From Streptomyces typhae (lineage in GTDB: Bacteria > Actinomycetota > Actinomycetes > Streptomycetales > Streptomycetaceae): DNA of 64,000 bases. Shown here piece after piece: positions 1 to 8,559 of this stretch. The DNA is taken from positions 248,001 to 312,000 of the forward strand of contig NZ_WPNZ01000005.1 in assembly GCF_009755605.1 (NCBI RefSeq), given 5' to 3'. Under the pieces are notes generated by a model. It was not told the DNA's origin, ran no database searches, and saw only the letters and a list, made by a program, of their open reading frames with translations. Every line of letters begins with the position of its first letter. Position 1 is the first letter of the stretch. Made by a program: the position numbers and the translations under genes.

Positions 1-993
1 GCGCCGGGGAATCTGCCCACCGCCGTGTCGGTGCTGCGCCTCGCGGCCGTCGCCCGCTCCGTCGAGGACGTCTCCCGGCTCGTGGAACTCCTCGCCCCGC
101 CGGAACACCCCGCGGAGCAGCTGGACGACGCCATCCGGCACGCCGCCGCGGAACGTCCCATTCCCGACGTGAGCCGACTCGTGCACCTGCTGTCCCGCCC
201 GCCGCACGACCCGCACTCCGGCGCGGAGGCGGTGCACGCCGCCGCCACGACCAGGTCCGTGGACGACCTGATGCAGCTCATCGGCAGCCTCGGCGACCCG
301 GGGGACCGCCGAGCGGACGCCGACCTGTCGCAGGCCCACTCTCTCGCGGCGCCGGGCAAGGACCGCGCCGAGTCCGCGGCGGCCGACCGCGAGTCGGCAG
401 CGACCGCCGCTGACGCCCGCGCGGCTGGCCGGGGGCCCGCCACCGCGAAGGCCGCCCGTGGCCGGGATGCCCGTAGCCGGGACGCCGGTAGCCCGGACGC
501 GCGCGCCCGGGACTCCCGCGCCCGGGACACCCGCGCCCGGGACAGCCGCGCCCGGGACATCCGGGCCCGGAGCGCTCAGGTCGGCGGTGCGCCCCTGGTG
601 TGGCTGCGCCGCCTGGCAGGCGTGCTCGTGCTGCTCTGCGCGGTGGCTCACTTCCCGCTGCGCTGGGCGGACGCGTCCGCCTTCGCCCTGTCGGCCGCGT
701 TCGGCGTCTCCGCCGTCTGCGCCGCGTCCGGCGTGGCCCTGTTCCTGAGCAGGTCACCGGTGGTGGCCGTGACGAGCACCCTGGTGGTAGGCGTGCTGGC
801 GGTCAGTCATCTCGCGGACGACCGCGTCGACTCCAGGACGCTCGCCCACGTCCTGCGGCCCGACGGAGTGACACCGCCGCTCCCGGCACTCTCGGCGCTG
901 GTCGCCACCCTGGCCTGTCTGCTGGTCGTCGCGCTGACGGTCGCGGGTCTCCGCGCCGCGGCGACGCCCCCGCGCACGCGCGCGCGTGGCTGA
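1..993 (+). CDS. Partial repeat-rich membrane protein, 5' end outside window
   Basis: The frame is open from base 1, so the gene starts upstream; the first internal GTG is at 25. The N-terminal part carries helical repeats with a recurring DVSRLVxLL-type core (three visible, about 35-40 residues apart). A central low-complexity stretch follows, built of an ARDxR pentapeptide repeat (about 455-570, a 15-bp DNA repeat rich in GCCCGGGAC). The last 130 residues hold about four hydrophobic segments and end in a short basic tail. This suggests a cytosolic helical-repeat domain tethered to a small membrane domain. I do not recognise a function. Confidence is high that it codes and low on its role. 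Confidence 0.75.
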   Translation, partial: APGNLPTAVSVLRLAAVARSVEDVSRLVELLAPPEHPAEQLDDAIRHAAAERPIPDVSRLVHLLSRPPHDPHSGAEAVHAAATTRSVDDLMQLIGSLGDPGDRRADADLSQAHSLAAPGKDRAESAAADRESAATAADARAAGRGPATAKAARGRDARSRDAGSPDARARDSRARDTRARDSRARDIRARSAQVGGAPLVWLRRLAGVLVLLCAVAHFPLRWADASAFALSAAFGVSAVCAASGVALFLSRSPVVAVTSTLVVGVLAVSHLADDRVDSRTLAHVLRPDGVTPPLPALSALVATLACLLVVALTVAGLRAAATPPRTRARG

Positions 994-1037
994 GGCGGCC
1001 CGTACAGCCGCAGGTACCGGTCCTCACGGCTCGGGCC

Positions 1038-1382
1038 TCAGGCGGCGGTGCGACGGGCCTCCCGCCGGTATCCGCCGGGCGCCTTCCCGTACTCGCGCCT
1101 GAAGGCCTTGGCGAAGGCGTGCGCCGAGCCGTAGCCGGTGCGGACGGCGACCGCCGTCAACGGACCGTCGGACTCACGCAGGAGCCGAGCGGCGGTCGTC
1201 ATGCGCCAGCGCGCCAGATGGGCCAGGGGCGGCTCGCCGACCAGCGTCGTGAACCGGTGGGCGGAGGCCGCGCGGGACAGGCCCGCGCGGTCCGCGAGGG
1301 ACTCGACGGTCCATCGCGCGCCCGGGTCCTGGTGCAGCGCGGCGAGCGCCGGGGCGACCAGCGGGGTCGCCGAGCGCGGCCG
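1038..1382 (-). pseudogene. AraC-family regulator remnant (C-terminal HTH domain only)
   Basis: Read on the minus strand, about 115 codons encode the two helix-turn-helix motifs of an AraC/XylS regulator, including WTVESLADRAGLSRAASAHR and the second-helix signature GYGSAHAFAKAFRREYG, followed by a normal stop at 1038. The N-terminal ligand-binding domain is absent and there is no start codon with a ribosome site. Upstream the frame runs into a fragment of an unrelated gene at about 1390. It is therefore a truncated gene. Confidence 0.8.
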
Positions 1383-1394
1383 TCCAGCCGCGCC

Positions 1395-1653
1395 CCTTGC
1401 GGTGGACGCACGGTTCGAACACCTCGGCGTTCACCCGTACGCGGTGGAACCAGACCAGGAAGACAACACCGTTCGCCACCAGGGCCGTTGCCCCACGACA
1501 GCCCAGCCGAGGCCGACGGGCGAGCGCACCGGGCGGATGTTCACCTGACGCCTCGGGCCGCGGAGTGGCCTGGCTCGCTGCGATCTGGATGCAGACGTCG
1601 CAGTACCCCCCAGAGGTCGACGCCGTATGGAACTCACACATCGTGCACAGCAT
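1395..1653 (-). pseudogene. DUF4328-family membrane protein remnant, frameshifted and truncated
   Basis: Minus-strand pieces in two frames match the start and first helices of a DUF4328 protein. These are a Cys-rich start (MLCTMCEF...YCDVC), then PVRSPVGLGWAVV in a second frame, then VVFLVWFHRVRVNAEVFEP back in the first frame. Homology stops abruptly after RKGRGW, where the AraC fragment begins. The pattern fits frameshift decay plus a deletion that joined two neighbouring genes. Family assignment is from memory of the motif, so it is moderately sure. Confidence 0.6.
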
Positions 1654-2064
1654 CGCTGAGCGCCCCCCACGGGTTCATGTGCCTGTTGGTGGTCGCTCCC
1701 GCTCCCCCCAGGGCGCATGGCGGCCACCGGACGACATCAGTGAGCTTCACGAATTCATCACAGGAGTGGGCGGGTTGAGACCGTTCCGAGGGGTCCCATG
1801 GTCCTGGTCGTGGTCAAGATCTTCTGGGTCACAGGTCTGTCCCAGCGGGCGGTCGGAGATGAACTGGTGCGCGAAAGTGCGGGAACCGCGGTCCCGGCCA
1901 GTCGGGGCGGGGCCGGGAACCGGGAGTGCGGTGCGTGCCCGGTGGGTGTGTGTAACAGCGGTGTATTAGCGCGGGGTTGATCGGAACGAGGGTTCGGGGC
2001 GGGGGCTCTTGGGGGGCAGCAGCGCTCGCTGGCGGCGGCCTCCGCCGAGTGGTCGGCGCCTCCC
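1654..2064. other. Intergenic stretch without a convincing gene
   Basis: Short ORFs exist on both strands but none has Streptomyces-like codon bias, a ribosome site or recognisable motifs. The stretch probably holds the promoter of the downstream lipoprotein gene. No clear -35/-10 pair was identified. Confidence 0.5.
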
Positions 2065-2166
2065 ACCGACACCGACACCAGCACTGACACCAGCACTGAC
2101 ACTGACACCGACACCGACACCGGCACCGATTCCGACACCGATTCCGATACCGATTCCGATACCGAT
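2065..2166. repeat. Hexanucleotide tandem repeat (17 units, ACCGAC/TCCGAT-like)
   Basis: Seventeen consecutive 6-bp units, mainly ACCGAC, ACTGAC, ACCAGC, ACCGAT and TCCGAT, occupy exactly 102 bp. The last unit contributes the ATG at 2165. The array sits immediately upstream of the Shine-Dalgarno of the lipoprotein gene and is in frame with it. An upstream start would add a Pro/Thr/Ile-rich extension. Confidence 0.95.
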
Positions 2167-2182
2167 GCTGAGGAAGATTTCG

Positions 2183-2872
2183 ATGCGTGTTCGCAAGCTC
2201 ACCTTCGCCGCTCTGGCCGTTGCCGCGGGCCTTACGCTCACGGCGTGCAACGACGGTGACGACAAGGCGGGTACATCGCCGTCGGCCGAATCCAGCACGT
2301 CTTCCACGGGTGGCGGCTCGGGCGGTGCGGAGCAGGGCGGTGGCAAGGACTCCGCCGGGAAGGACTCCGCGGGCGAGGGCTCCGCCGAGGAGGGCACTGG
2401 CGGGCAGGGCACGGTCGCGGGGACCGGATCCAACGAAGGCGGAAAGATCGGCAAGTGCCGCACCGACGAACTCGACATCTCCGCGCAGGACAGCACGATC
2501 GACGGCGACTCCGAGGGCACCGTGGCGATCACGTTCAAGAACGGCGGCGGCCGTGACTGCGCCCTGTCCGGCTTCGCCGGCGTCGACCTGAAGACCAGCG
2601 AGGGCGCCCTGTCCGCCCAGCGCAAGGGTCAGGGCGCCGCCCCGATGACCCTCAAGGACGGCGAGTCGGTGTCCTTCGGCGTCACCTACCCGGTCAACGA
2701 CTCGGGCGGCTCAGGCGTCAGCGTCAGCGGGCTCGTGGTGACCCCTCCCGGCGAGACGAAGTCGTTCTCCGTCGAGTGGCCGGGCGCCGCCACCCTGCCC
2801 GTCACGGACGGCGCGGGATCCCCGGTGAAGGTCGGCCCGATCGGCAGCGCCGGCCAGGGCGGGGCGAACTGA
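2183..2872 (+). CDS. DUF4232 domain lipoprotein
   Basis: This is a 229-residue exported lipoprotein. A basic N-terminus and hydrophobic segment end in the lipobox LTLTAC (Cys about residue 22). A Gly/Ser/Glu-rich linker of about 60 residues follows, then a DUF4232-type domain beginning CRTDELDIS and containing the usual conserved Cys pair (CRT... and RDCALSGF). The start at ATG 2183 is chosen because GAGGAAG lies 7 nt upstream and it places the signal peptide at the N-terminus; ATG 2165 is an in-frame alternative. The domain is common in actinobacterial cell-envelope lipoproteins and its function is not established. A strong hairpin follows. Confidence 0.88.
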   Translation: MRVRKLTFAALAVAAGLTLTACNDGDDKAGTSPSAESSTSSTGGGSGGAEQGGGKDSAGKDSAGEGSAEEGTGGQGTVAGTGSNEGGKIGKCRTDELDISAQDSTIDGDSEGTVAITFKNGGGRDCALSGFAGVDLKTSEGALSAQRKGQGAAPMTLKDGESVSFGVTYPVNDSGGSGVSVSGLVVTPPGETKSFSVEWPGAATLPVTDGAGSPVKVGPIGSAGQGGAN

Positions 2873-2945
2873 CCCCCGGCCCCACCTGCCCAGTTGCCGA
2901 GTTGCCGGACCCGTTCGCAAGGGGATGGCACCGTCGGGCGTACGC

Positions 2946-2982
2946 GAGCGGGCCCGGACACATGACGTGTCCGGGCCCGCTC
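2946..2982. terminator. Strong hairpin, probable terminator of the lipoprotein gene
   Basis: A perfect 16-bp inverted repeat (GAGCGGGCCCGGACAC and its complement) surrounds a 5-nt loop ATGAC. It lies 73 bases after the lipoprotein stop. There is no T-run, as is usual in Streptomyces. Confidence 0.85.
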
Positions 2983-3150
2983 CGCGGCCTGTAGTGCGTA
3001 CGCACCAGAACACCCGACGGCCTGGTCCGGGCGCACCAGCGGAGGACGGCGGCGGGGGACGATGCCCCGCAGGGGCGCCGGAAGGGAGTGTGGAGACGCG
3101 CGGATCCCGCGCGTTCCCCTTGCCCTAGCGGTGTCTGGAGTGATCAACAG

Positions 3151-5418
3151 GTGGCGACATTTCTTTACCGGATCGGACGGTGGGCCTTCCGGCGGCGCCG
3201 GCTCGTGGGCGGTCTGTGGCTGGGCGGCCTGCTCCTCGCCGTCGTCGCCGCGGCCGTCGCGCCGAGCGGCGAGGAAGAGGACATCTCCATGCCCGGCACC
3301 GAGTCGCAGAAGGCGTTCGACCTACTGGACGAGCGCTTCCCCGAGAGCAACTCCCAGGGCGCCGAGGCCCGCCTGGTGTTCCGGGCCCCGGACGGACAGC
3401 GGGTGACGGCCGGGAAGAACAAGGCCGCCGTCGAGAGGACGCTCGGCTCGCTGGACGGGAGCGACCAGGTCGCCTTGGCCACCGACCCGTACGGGACCGG
3501 AGCCGTCAGCAAGGACGGCACCGTCGCCTACTCCACGATCACCTACACTGCGGACGCCGTCGACTTGGAGGAGTCGGTGAAGAGCGCCCTGGAGGGTGCC
3601 GCGGACCGGGCCAGGGCCGCGGGCCTGACCGTGGAGATCGGCGGCTCCGCCCTGGACGCGGAGGAGTCACCGGGCGGCACCACGGAGATCGTCGGCGTGG
3701 CGGTCGCTGCGGTGGTCCTCGTCCTCGCCCTCGGCTCGCTCGTCGCGGCCGGGCTGTCGCTCCTGACCGCCTTCGTGGGCGTGGCCATCGCCTTCGGGCT
3801 GGTCTCCGCGCTCGCCGTGCCGCTGGGTCTGACCTCCACCGTGGCCATTCTGGCGCTGATGCTGGGCCTCGCCGTCGGCATCGACTACGCGCTGTTCATC
3901 ACCTCCCGCTACCGCGACGAGCGCGCCCGGGGCCGCGAGCCGGAGGAGGCCGCGGGCCGGGCCGTGGGCACGGCCGGATCCGCCGTCGTCTTCGCCGGCG
4001 CGACCGTCTTCATCGCCCTGGTCGGCCTGGGAGTCGTCGGCATCCCCGAACTCACCAAGATGGGCATGGGCGGCGCGGGTGCCGTCGCCCTCGCCGTGCT
4101 CGTCGCCCTGACCCTCACCCCCGCGCTGTTCGGCTTCTTCGGCCGACGGGTGCTGTCCCGCGCCGTCCGCAAGGGCGGCAGGACCGCAAGCGCGCACCCG
4201 CACGCGGAGTCCGCCGAGGCCGGCCGCGGCGGACTCGGCACCCGCTGGGCGCGGTTCGTGCTGCGCCGCCCGGTGGCCGTGCTCCTCACTGCGGGACTCG
4301 GTCTCGGCGCCGTCGCCCTGCCGGCGCTGAGCCTCGAACTCGGCCTGCCCGGCGACGAGTCCAAGTCCGTGGAGACCACCCAGCGACGCGCCTACGATTT
4401 GCTGTCGGACGGTTTCGGCCCCGGCTTCAACGGCCCGCTCACCGTGGTCGTGGACACCTCGAAGTCCGCCGACGCCGCCCGCGCCACCACCGATCTCGTC
4501 GTCAAGACCGTACGAGGCGTGGACGGGGTCGCCTCGGTCGGTACTCCGGTGCTGAGCAAGAGCAAGGACACGGCCGTCCTCACCGCCGTCCCGAGGACGG
4601 CGCCGAACAGCGGCGAGACCAAGGACGTGGTGCAGGCGATCAGGGGCGCGGTCGCCGGCGTCGAGGCCGACACGGGCGCCGGCGTCTACGTCACCGGCAC
4701 CACCGCGATGAACATCGACATCTCCGAAGCCATGTCCGACGCCCTCATCCCCTATCTGACCGTCGTCATCGGCCTGGCGGTGCTGCTCCTGACGGTGGTC
4801 TTCCGCTCGATCCTTGTCCCGGTCAAGGCCGCGCTCGGCTTCCTGCTGTCCGTGGGCGCCGCGTTCGGCGTGCTCGTCGCCGTCTTCCAGTGGGGCTGGG
4901 CGGCCGACCTGATCGGCATCGAGCAGACCGGTCCCGTCATGTCGCTGATGCCGATCCTCGTCATCGGCATAGTCTTCGGCCTCGCCATGGACTACGAGGT
5001 CTTCCTCCTCACCCGGATGCGGGAGGCCCACGTCCACGGCGCGTCCCCCGGTGAGGCGGTCGTCAACGGCTTCCGGCACAGCGGGCGGGTGGTGGCCGCC
5101 GCGGCGATCATCATGATCAGCGTGTTCGCCGGATTCATCGGGATGAGCAGCCCGACCATCCAGACGATGGGCGTCGGCCTGGCCGCCGCCGTCGCCTTCG
5201 ACGCCTTCGTGGTCCGGATGGCGATCGTGCCCGCCGTCCTGGCACTGCTCGGCCACCGGGCCTGGTGGCTGCCCCGTATCCTGACCCGTGTGCTGCCGGA
5301 CGTGGACATCGAGGGCGAGAAGCTGAGCCCGCATGTCCCGGCGCCCGCGACCGCGCCGGACGCGCCCGACGCGCCGGCGCCCCGGCATCCCGTCGGCCGG
5401 CACGGGCACCGGTACTGA
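3151..5418 (+). CDS. MMPL-family (RND superfamily) transporter
   Basis: This 755-residue integral membrane protein has the MmpL layout. There is one N-terminal helix (about residues 15-35), a periplasm-facing domain, five clustered helices (about 180-345, with the GIDYALF segment), a cytoplasmic loop, helix 7, a second extracytoplasmic domain, and five C-terminal helices containing the AMDYEVFLLTRMRE motif. Such proteins use the proton gradient to export lipids or drugs. GTG 3151 (protein VATFLYRIGRWAFRRRR) is preferred over the upstream in-frame start because GGAG lies 10 nt before it and the helix starts promptly. The two-component genes follow within 10 bp and may control it or be co-transcribed. 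Confidence 0.92.
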   Translation: MATFLYRIGRWAFRRRRLVGGLWLGGLLLAVVAAAVAPSGEEEDISMPGTESQKAFDLLDERFPESNSQGAEARLVFRAPDGQRVTAGKNKAAVERTLGSLDGSDQVALATDPYGTGAVSKDGTVAYSTITYTADAVDLEESVKSALEGAADRARAAGLTVEIGGSALDAEESPGGTTEIVGVAVAAVVLVLALGSLVAAGLSLLTAFVGVAIAFGLVSALAVPLGLTSTVAILALMLGLAVGIDYALFITSRYRDERARGREPEEAAGRAVGTAGSAVVFAGATVFIALVGLGVVGIPELTKMGMGGAGAVALAVLVALTLTPALFGFFGRRVLSRAVRKGGRTASAHPHAESAEAGRGGLGTRWARFVLRRPVAVLLTAGLGLGAVALPALSLELGLPGDESKSVETTQRRAYDLLSDGFGPGFNGPLTVVVDTSKSADAARATTDLVVKTVRGVDGVASVGTPVLSKSKDTAVLTAVPRTAPNSGETKDVVQAIRGAVAGVEADTGAGVYVTGTTAMNIDISEAMSDALIPYLTVVIGLAVLLLTVVFRSILVPVKAALGFLLSVGAAFGVLVAVFQWGWAADLIGIEQTGPVMSLMPILVIGIVFGLAMDYEVFLLTRMREAHVHGASPGEAVVNGFRHSGRVVAAAAIIMISVFAGFIGMSSPTIQTMGVGLAAAVAFDAFVVRMAIVPAVLALLGHRAWWLPRILTRVLPDVDIEGEKLSPHVPAPATAPDAPDAPAPRHPVGRHGHRY

Positions 5419-5425
5419 TCCGGTC

Positions 5426-6874
5426 ATGACGGACAGAAGGAGCGGTGGCGGCCCGCGACCACGCGGCAGGTGGTGGCGGGAGGCAGCGATCACGGCGACG
5501 GCGTTCGCGCTCTGCCTGCTCGGCGGCGTGCTCCAGGACGACGGCAGCTCGTTGTCACCGCCGTCCGCCGCCGCCTGCTTCGTCGCCGTGGTGTCCTGTG
5601 CCGTGCTGCCGCTGCGGCACCGGGCGCCCCTGGTCGCCCTGGCGGTCACGACCGCGAGCGGCATGCTGGTGCCGCCCCTGGGCCTCCTGCTGAGCCCGCT
5701 CGTCGTGGCACCGGCTGTGATCACCGCGTACTCGTACTCGCGCGCCGCGCGCACCGAACGGCGCGCGGTTCTCGCGGTGGCGCTGACCTCCGCGGCGCTG
5801 CTCGTCGCCTCCACCCCCTTGTTCGGGGACCTGTCGTGGAAGGACGCGAGCAGGGTGGGGTCGGTGGCGGCGTTCCCGCTGGTGGCCGGTGTGCTCGGGC
5901 GCGCGGTGCACAACCGGCGGGCCTATCTGGCGGCGGTGGAGGAGCGTGCCCAGCGGGCCGAGCAGAGCCGGGACAGCGAGGCGCGCCGCAGAGTGGCCGA
6001 GGAACGGGTGCGCATCGCCCGGGAACTGCACGACCTGGTGGCCCATCAGATCACCCTCGCCAACGCGCAGGCCACGGTCGCGGCCCACTTCTTCGACACC
6101 CGCCCCGAACAGACCCGCAAGAGCCTGCGGGAACTCGTCGAGACCACCGGCGGCGCGCTCGACGAACTCCGCGCCACGGTCGGTCTGCTGCGGCAGACCG
6201 GGGACGCGCCGGGCCCCGACGAACCGGCGCCCGGCCTCTCCCGTCTCCCCACGCTCCTCGCATCCTTCCGCCGCGCGGGCCTGGAGGTCTCGCTGCACCA
6301 GGCGGGCACCACCCGCCCCCTGCCGCCGGGACTGGACCTCACCGCCTACCGCATCATCCAGGAAGCCCTGACCAACGTGACCAAGCACGCAGGAACCGGC
6401 AGCGCCCGGGTGCGCCTCACCTGGAACCGCGACCGAGTGACCATCACCGTCGCCGACGACGGAAAGGACCCCCGTACGGTGCCGAGCACAGCCACCGCCG
6501 GACCGCTCACACCCACGGGACCGCGTACGACCCCACCGCGTGTCACCCCACCGCGTGCGACCACACTGCCGGAACGCCCGCCCGGCTACGGGCTGATCGG
6601 AATGCGGGAACGGGCCACCGCGGTCGGGGGCCACCTCTCCGCGGGCAGGCGCCCGGAGGGCGGCTTCCTCGTCTCCACCGAACTGCCGCTGCCGCCCGTC
6701 AAGGGACCGGCGCAAGGAGCCGACGCGGAGAGGGAAGCGACGGGCGAGGCGGCGGCCACGGGGGAGACGAGGCACACAGGGGACACGAAGGACACGAAGA
6801 GCGCGATGAACACGAAGAACGCGAAGAACGCGAAGGGCACGGGGGAGACGACGGGCACCGGGGAGACGCCGTGA
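5426..6874 (+). CDS. Two-component sensor histidine kinase (NarL/DesK type)
   Basis: The 482-residue kinase has four to five N-terminal membrane segments (about 15-150). A HisKA_3 dimerisation domain carries the phospho-acceptor motif RIARELHDLVAHQ. The ATPase domain shows N-box IIQEALTNVTKHAG and the G-boxes VADDGKD and GYGLIGMRERA. A Thr/Pro repeat interrupts the G1-G2 stretch and the C-terminus is a low-complexity tail rich in T, K, N and G. The start at ATG 5426 is 7 nt after the transporter stop; the ribosome site is weak. Its stop overlaps the regulator start by 4 bp (GTGA), implying coupling. Confidence 0.9.
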   Translation: MTDRRSGGGPRPRGRWWREAAITATAFALCLLGGVLQDDGSSLSPPSAAACFVAVVSCAVLPLRHRAPLVALAVTTASGMLVPPLGLLLSPLVVAPAVITAYSYSRAARTERRAVLAVALTSAALLVASTPLFGDLSWKDASRVGSVAAFPLVAGVLGRAVHNRRAYLAAVEERAQRAEQSRDSEARRRVAEERVRIARELHDLVAHQITLANAQATVAAHFFDTRPEQTRKSLRELVETTGGALDELRATVGLLRQTGDAPGPDEPAPGLSRLPTLLASFRRAGLEVSLHQAGTTRPLPPGLDLTAYRIIQEALTNVTKHAGTGSARVRLTWNRDRVTITVADDGKDPRTVPSTATAGPLTPTGPRTTPPRVTPPRATTLPERPPGYGLIGMRERATAVGGHLSAGRRPEGGFLVSTELPLPPVKGPAQGADAEREATGEAAATGETRHTGDTKDTKSAMNTKNAKNAKGTGETTGTGETP

Positions 6875-7527
6875 CGCTCCGGGTGCTTCTCGCCGACGAC
6901 CAGGCGCTGCTGCGCGGCGCCTTCCGCATGCTGCTCGACTCCGCCGACGACATCACGGTCGTCGGTGAGGCGGCCGACGGCAGGGAGGCGGTGCGCCTGA
7001 CCCGGCAACTGCGCCCGGACGTCGTGATCATGGACATCCGCATGCCCGAGGTGGACGGCCTCGCCGCCACGTCCCGCGTCTGCGCGGACCCGGACCTGCG
7101 GGGCACCCGCATCCTGATCCTCACCACGTACGAGACCGACGAGTACGTCGCCCAGGCGCTGCGCGCGGGCGCCTCCGGCTTCATCGGCAAGGGCATCGGG
7201 GCCGGGGACCTGCTGGCCGCCGTACGGACGATCGCCGACGGCGACACCCTGCTGTCCCCGGCCGCGACCCGCTCCCTGGTCACCCGTTTCCTGGCCACAC
7301 CGGAGGCCCCCGCCGCGCACGACACCGAACAGCTCGCCGTGCTCACCCCGCGCGAACGCGAGATGGTGGCACTGGTCGCGACCGGCCTGTCCAATCAGGA
7401 GATCGCCGACCAGATGTTCCTGAGCCCCTTCACCGTCCGCGCCCACGTGCAGCGCGCCATGACGAAGCTGGAGGCCCGCGACCGGGCGCAACTCGTCGTC
7501 ATCGCCTATCGGACGGGCCTCGCCTGA
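6871..7527 (+). CDS. NarL/FixJ-family response regulator
   Basis: This 218-residue protein has a receiver domain (acidic pair LLADDQ at the N-terminus, phospho-acceptor Asp in VVIMDIRMPEVDG, Thr in LILTTYE, Lys in FIGKG). A LuxR-type helix-turn-helix follows (LTPREREMVALVATGLSNQE...TVRAHVQRAMTKL). It begins with a GTG overlapping the kinase stop, so the two form a standard pair. Its 3' end overlaps the convergent DUF1048 gene by 29 bp. The likely target is the adjacent MMPL operon. Confidence 0.95.
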   Translation: MTLRVLLADDQALLRGAFRMLLDSADDITVVGEAADGREAVRLTRQLRPDVVIMDIRMPEVDGLAATSRVCADPDLRGTRILILTTYETDEYVAQALRAGASGFIGKGIGAGDLLAAVRTIADGDTLLSPAATRSLVTRFLATPEAPAAHDTEQLAVLTPREREMVALVATGLSNQEIADQMFLSPFTVRAHVQRAMTKLEARDRAQLVVIAYRTGLA

Positions 7528-7822
7528 CGGACTCCTGGTAGACGTCCGCGTTGGTGCGCGAGTCCTTGACGAGGTCGTCGCAGAAGGCGGCGACGTCGCT
7601 GCCGACGAGTTCCAGGACACCCTTGCCGTCGGCCGCGCCCCCTTCGAAGAAGTCGACGATCCCCGGGAGCAGGGGACCGTCGGGCGGGTCGACCGGCCCG
7701 ACCTTGAAGAGGTACTTCTGCATCTCCTTGTAGACGATCCGGTAGTCGGGCGGCAGCGCCTGGACGCGCGCCATGTGTGCCCGCCACTGCTTCTTGCCTT
7801 CGACGATGTCGTGGATGCCCAT
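7499..7822 (-). CDS. DUF1048 domain protein
   Basis: A 107-residue soluble protein starting MGIHDIVEGKKQWRAHMARV. It has the DUF1048 pattern of a Lys/Trp-rich helical start, ALPPDYR, YLFKVGP and a terminal helix with FCDDLVKDS. It is the last gene of a padR operon: its ATG follows the stop of the preceding DUF1048 gene by one base. DUF1048 proteins are typically co-encoded with PadR regulators, but their biochemical role is unknown. The 3' end overlaps the oppositely oriented response regulator. Confidence 0.85.
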   Translation of the reverse strand: MGIHDIVEGKKQWRAHMARVQALPPDYRIVYKEMQKYLFKVGPVDPPDGPLLPGIVDFFEGGAADGKGVLELVGSDVAAFCDDLVKDSRTNADVYQESVRRGPSDRR

Positions 7823-7823
7823 G

Positions 7824-8189
7824 TCAGCCCCCCTGACCGGCCAGTCGGCCGAGCTTCTTCGCGACGTTCCTGTTCAACTGCGCGCGCCACCGGTCGCGGT
7901 GCGTCCGGGCGCCTTCTCCGCCGGTCAGCGCCGCGCAGAAGCCCGCGATGTCGTCGCCGAGCACCTCGTGGGCGCTCTGCCCCTCCGCGGCTGTCTCTTC
8001 GAGCAGCCCCAGGGCGCCGTCCAGGATCGGCATGAGGTTGCGGCCGGTGAAGTCCCCGTAGGCGGACGTGTGGAAGGTGATCTGTTCCCACGCGGCCCGG
8101 TGGTCGGCGGGAAGGGCCGCGGCCCGGGTTTCGAACGCCTTCCACTCCCTGGTGAGGTCACTGCCCGTGACGGTCTCCCAGAAGGTCAT
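7824..8189 (-). CDS. DUF1048 domain protein (second copy)
   Basis: A 121-residue paralogue of the following gene. It shares the same order of motifs (W near the start, ALPADHRAAWEQI, a central GALGLLEE segment, then DDIAGFCAAL). Its ATG overlaps the padR stop by 4 bp (ATGA), and its own stop lies directly before the next DUF1048 gene, so the three are translationally coupled. Two divergent DUF1048 copies in one operon could act as a heteromer; that is inference. Confidence 0.85.
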   Translation of the reverse strand: MTFWETVTGSDLTREWKAFETRAAALPADHRAAWEQITFHTSAYGDFTGRNLMPILDGALGLLEETAAEGQSAHEVLGDDIAGFCAALTGGEGARTHRDRWRAQLNRNVAKKLGRLAGQGG

Positions 8190-8512
8190 CGTGCGCCCTC
8201 CTTGAGCTTGTCGATGCGTGCGGAGAGGTACTCCCACTTCGTCCAGAACGCGGTGAGTTCTTCGCGCCCCGCGTCGTTGAGCGCGAAGAACTTGCGCGGT
8301 GGGCCCAGGCCGGAGGGCCGTTTCGTCACCTGGACGAGGCCGTTGCGCTCCAGACGCAGCAGGATGGTGTAGATGGTCCCCTCGACGACGTCGGTGAAGC
8401 CGAGTTCGTTGAGCCGACGCGTGATGGCGTACCCATAGGTCTCCTCGCTGCCGATGATGTGCAGCACGCAGCCTTCGAGTGTGCCCTTCAGCATCTCCGT
8501 CAGGTCGTCCAT
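8186..8512 (-). CDS. PadR-family transcriptional regulator
   Basis: This 108-residue protein has the PadR winged helix: LKGTLEGCVLHIIGSEETYG, the recognition helix region ITRRLNELGF, the wing VVEGTIYTILLRLERNGLV, and the PPRKFFALNDAGREEL motif. A C-terminal dimerisation helix follows. ATG 8512 is chosen with GAGGA 6 nt upstream; an adjacent GTG at 8515 is possible. It heads the padR-DUF1048-DUF1048 operon and probably autorepresses from the palindrome just upstream. Confidence 0.93.
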   Translation of the reverse strand: MDDLTEMLKGTLEGCVLHIIGSEETYGYAITRRLNELGFTDVVEGTIYTILLRLERNGLVQVTKRPSGLGPPRKFFALNDAGREELTAFWTKWEYLSARIDKLKEGAR

Positions 8513-8535
8513 CACGGGTCCTCTTCGGCCGCCCC

Positions 8536-8551
8536 GGTACTGGGTAGTACC
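8536..8551. promoter_or_regulatory. Candidate PadR operator
   Basis: A perfect inverted repeat GGTACT-GGGT-AGTACC lies 24 bp upstream of the padR start. It is followed by two related TACTCGGT elements up to 8580. Position and symmetry fit autoregulation; binding is not shown. Confidence 0.55.
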
Positions 8552-8559
8552 GAGTACTG

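Noticed and set aside
3180-5054. 624-codon plus-strand ORF in another frame of the transporter
   Set aside because: Arg/Gly/Pro-rich translation characteristic of an out-of-frame high-GC reading; no ribosome site or domain.
3667-5913. 748-codon minus-strand ORF over the transporter
   Set aside because: Shadow frame of a clear MMPL gene. It is Arg/Gly/Asp-rich with no motifs, and the plus strand carries the third-position GC bias.
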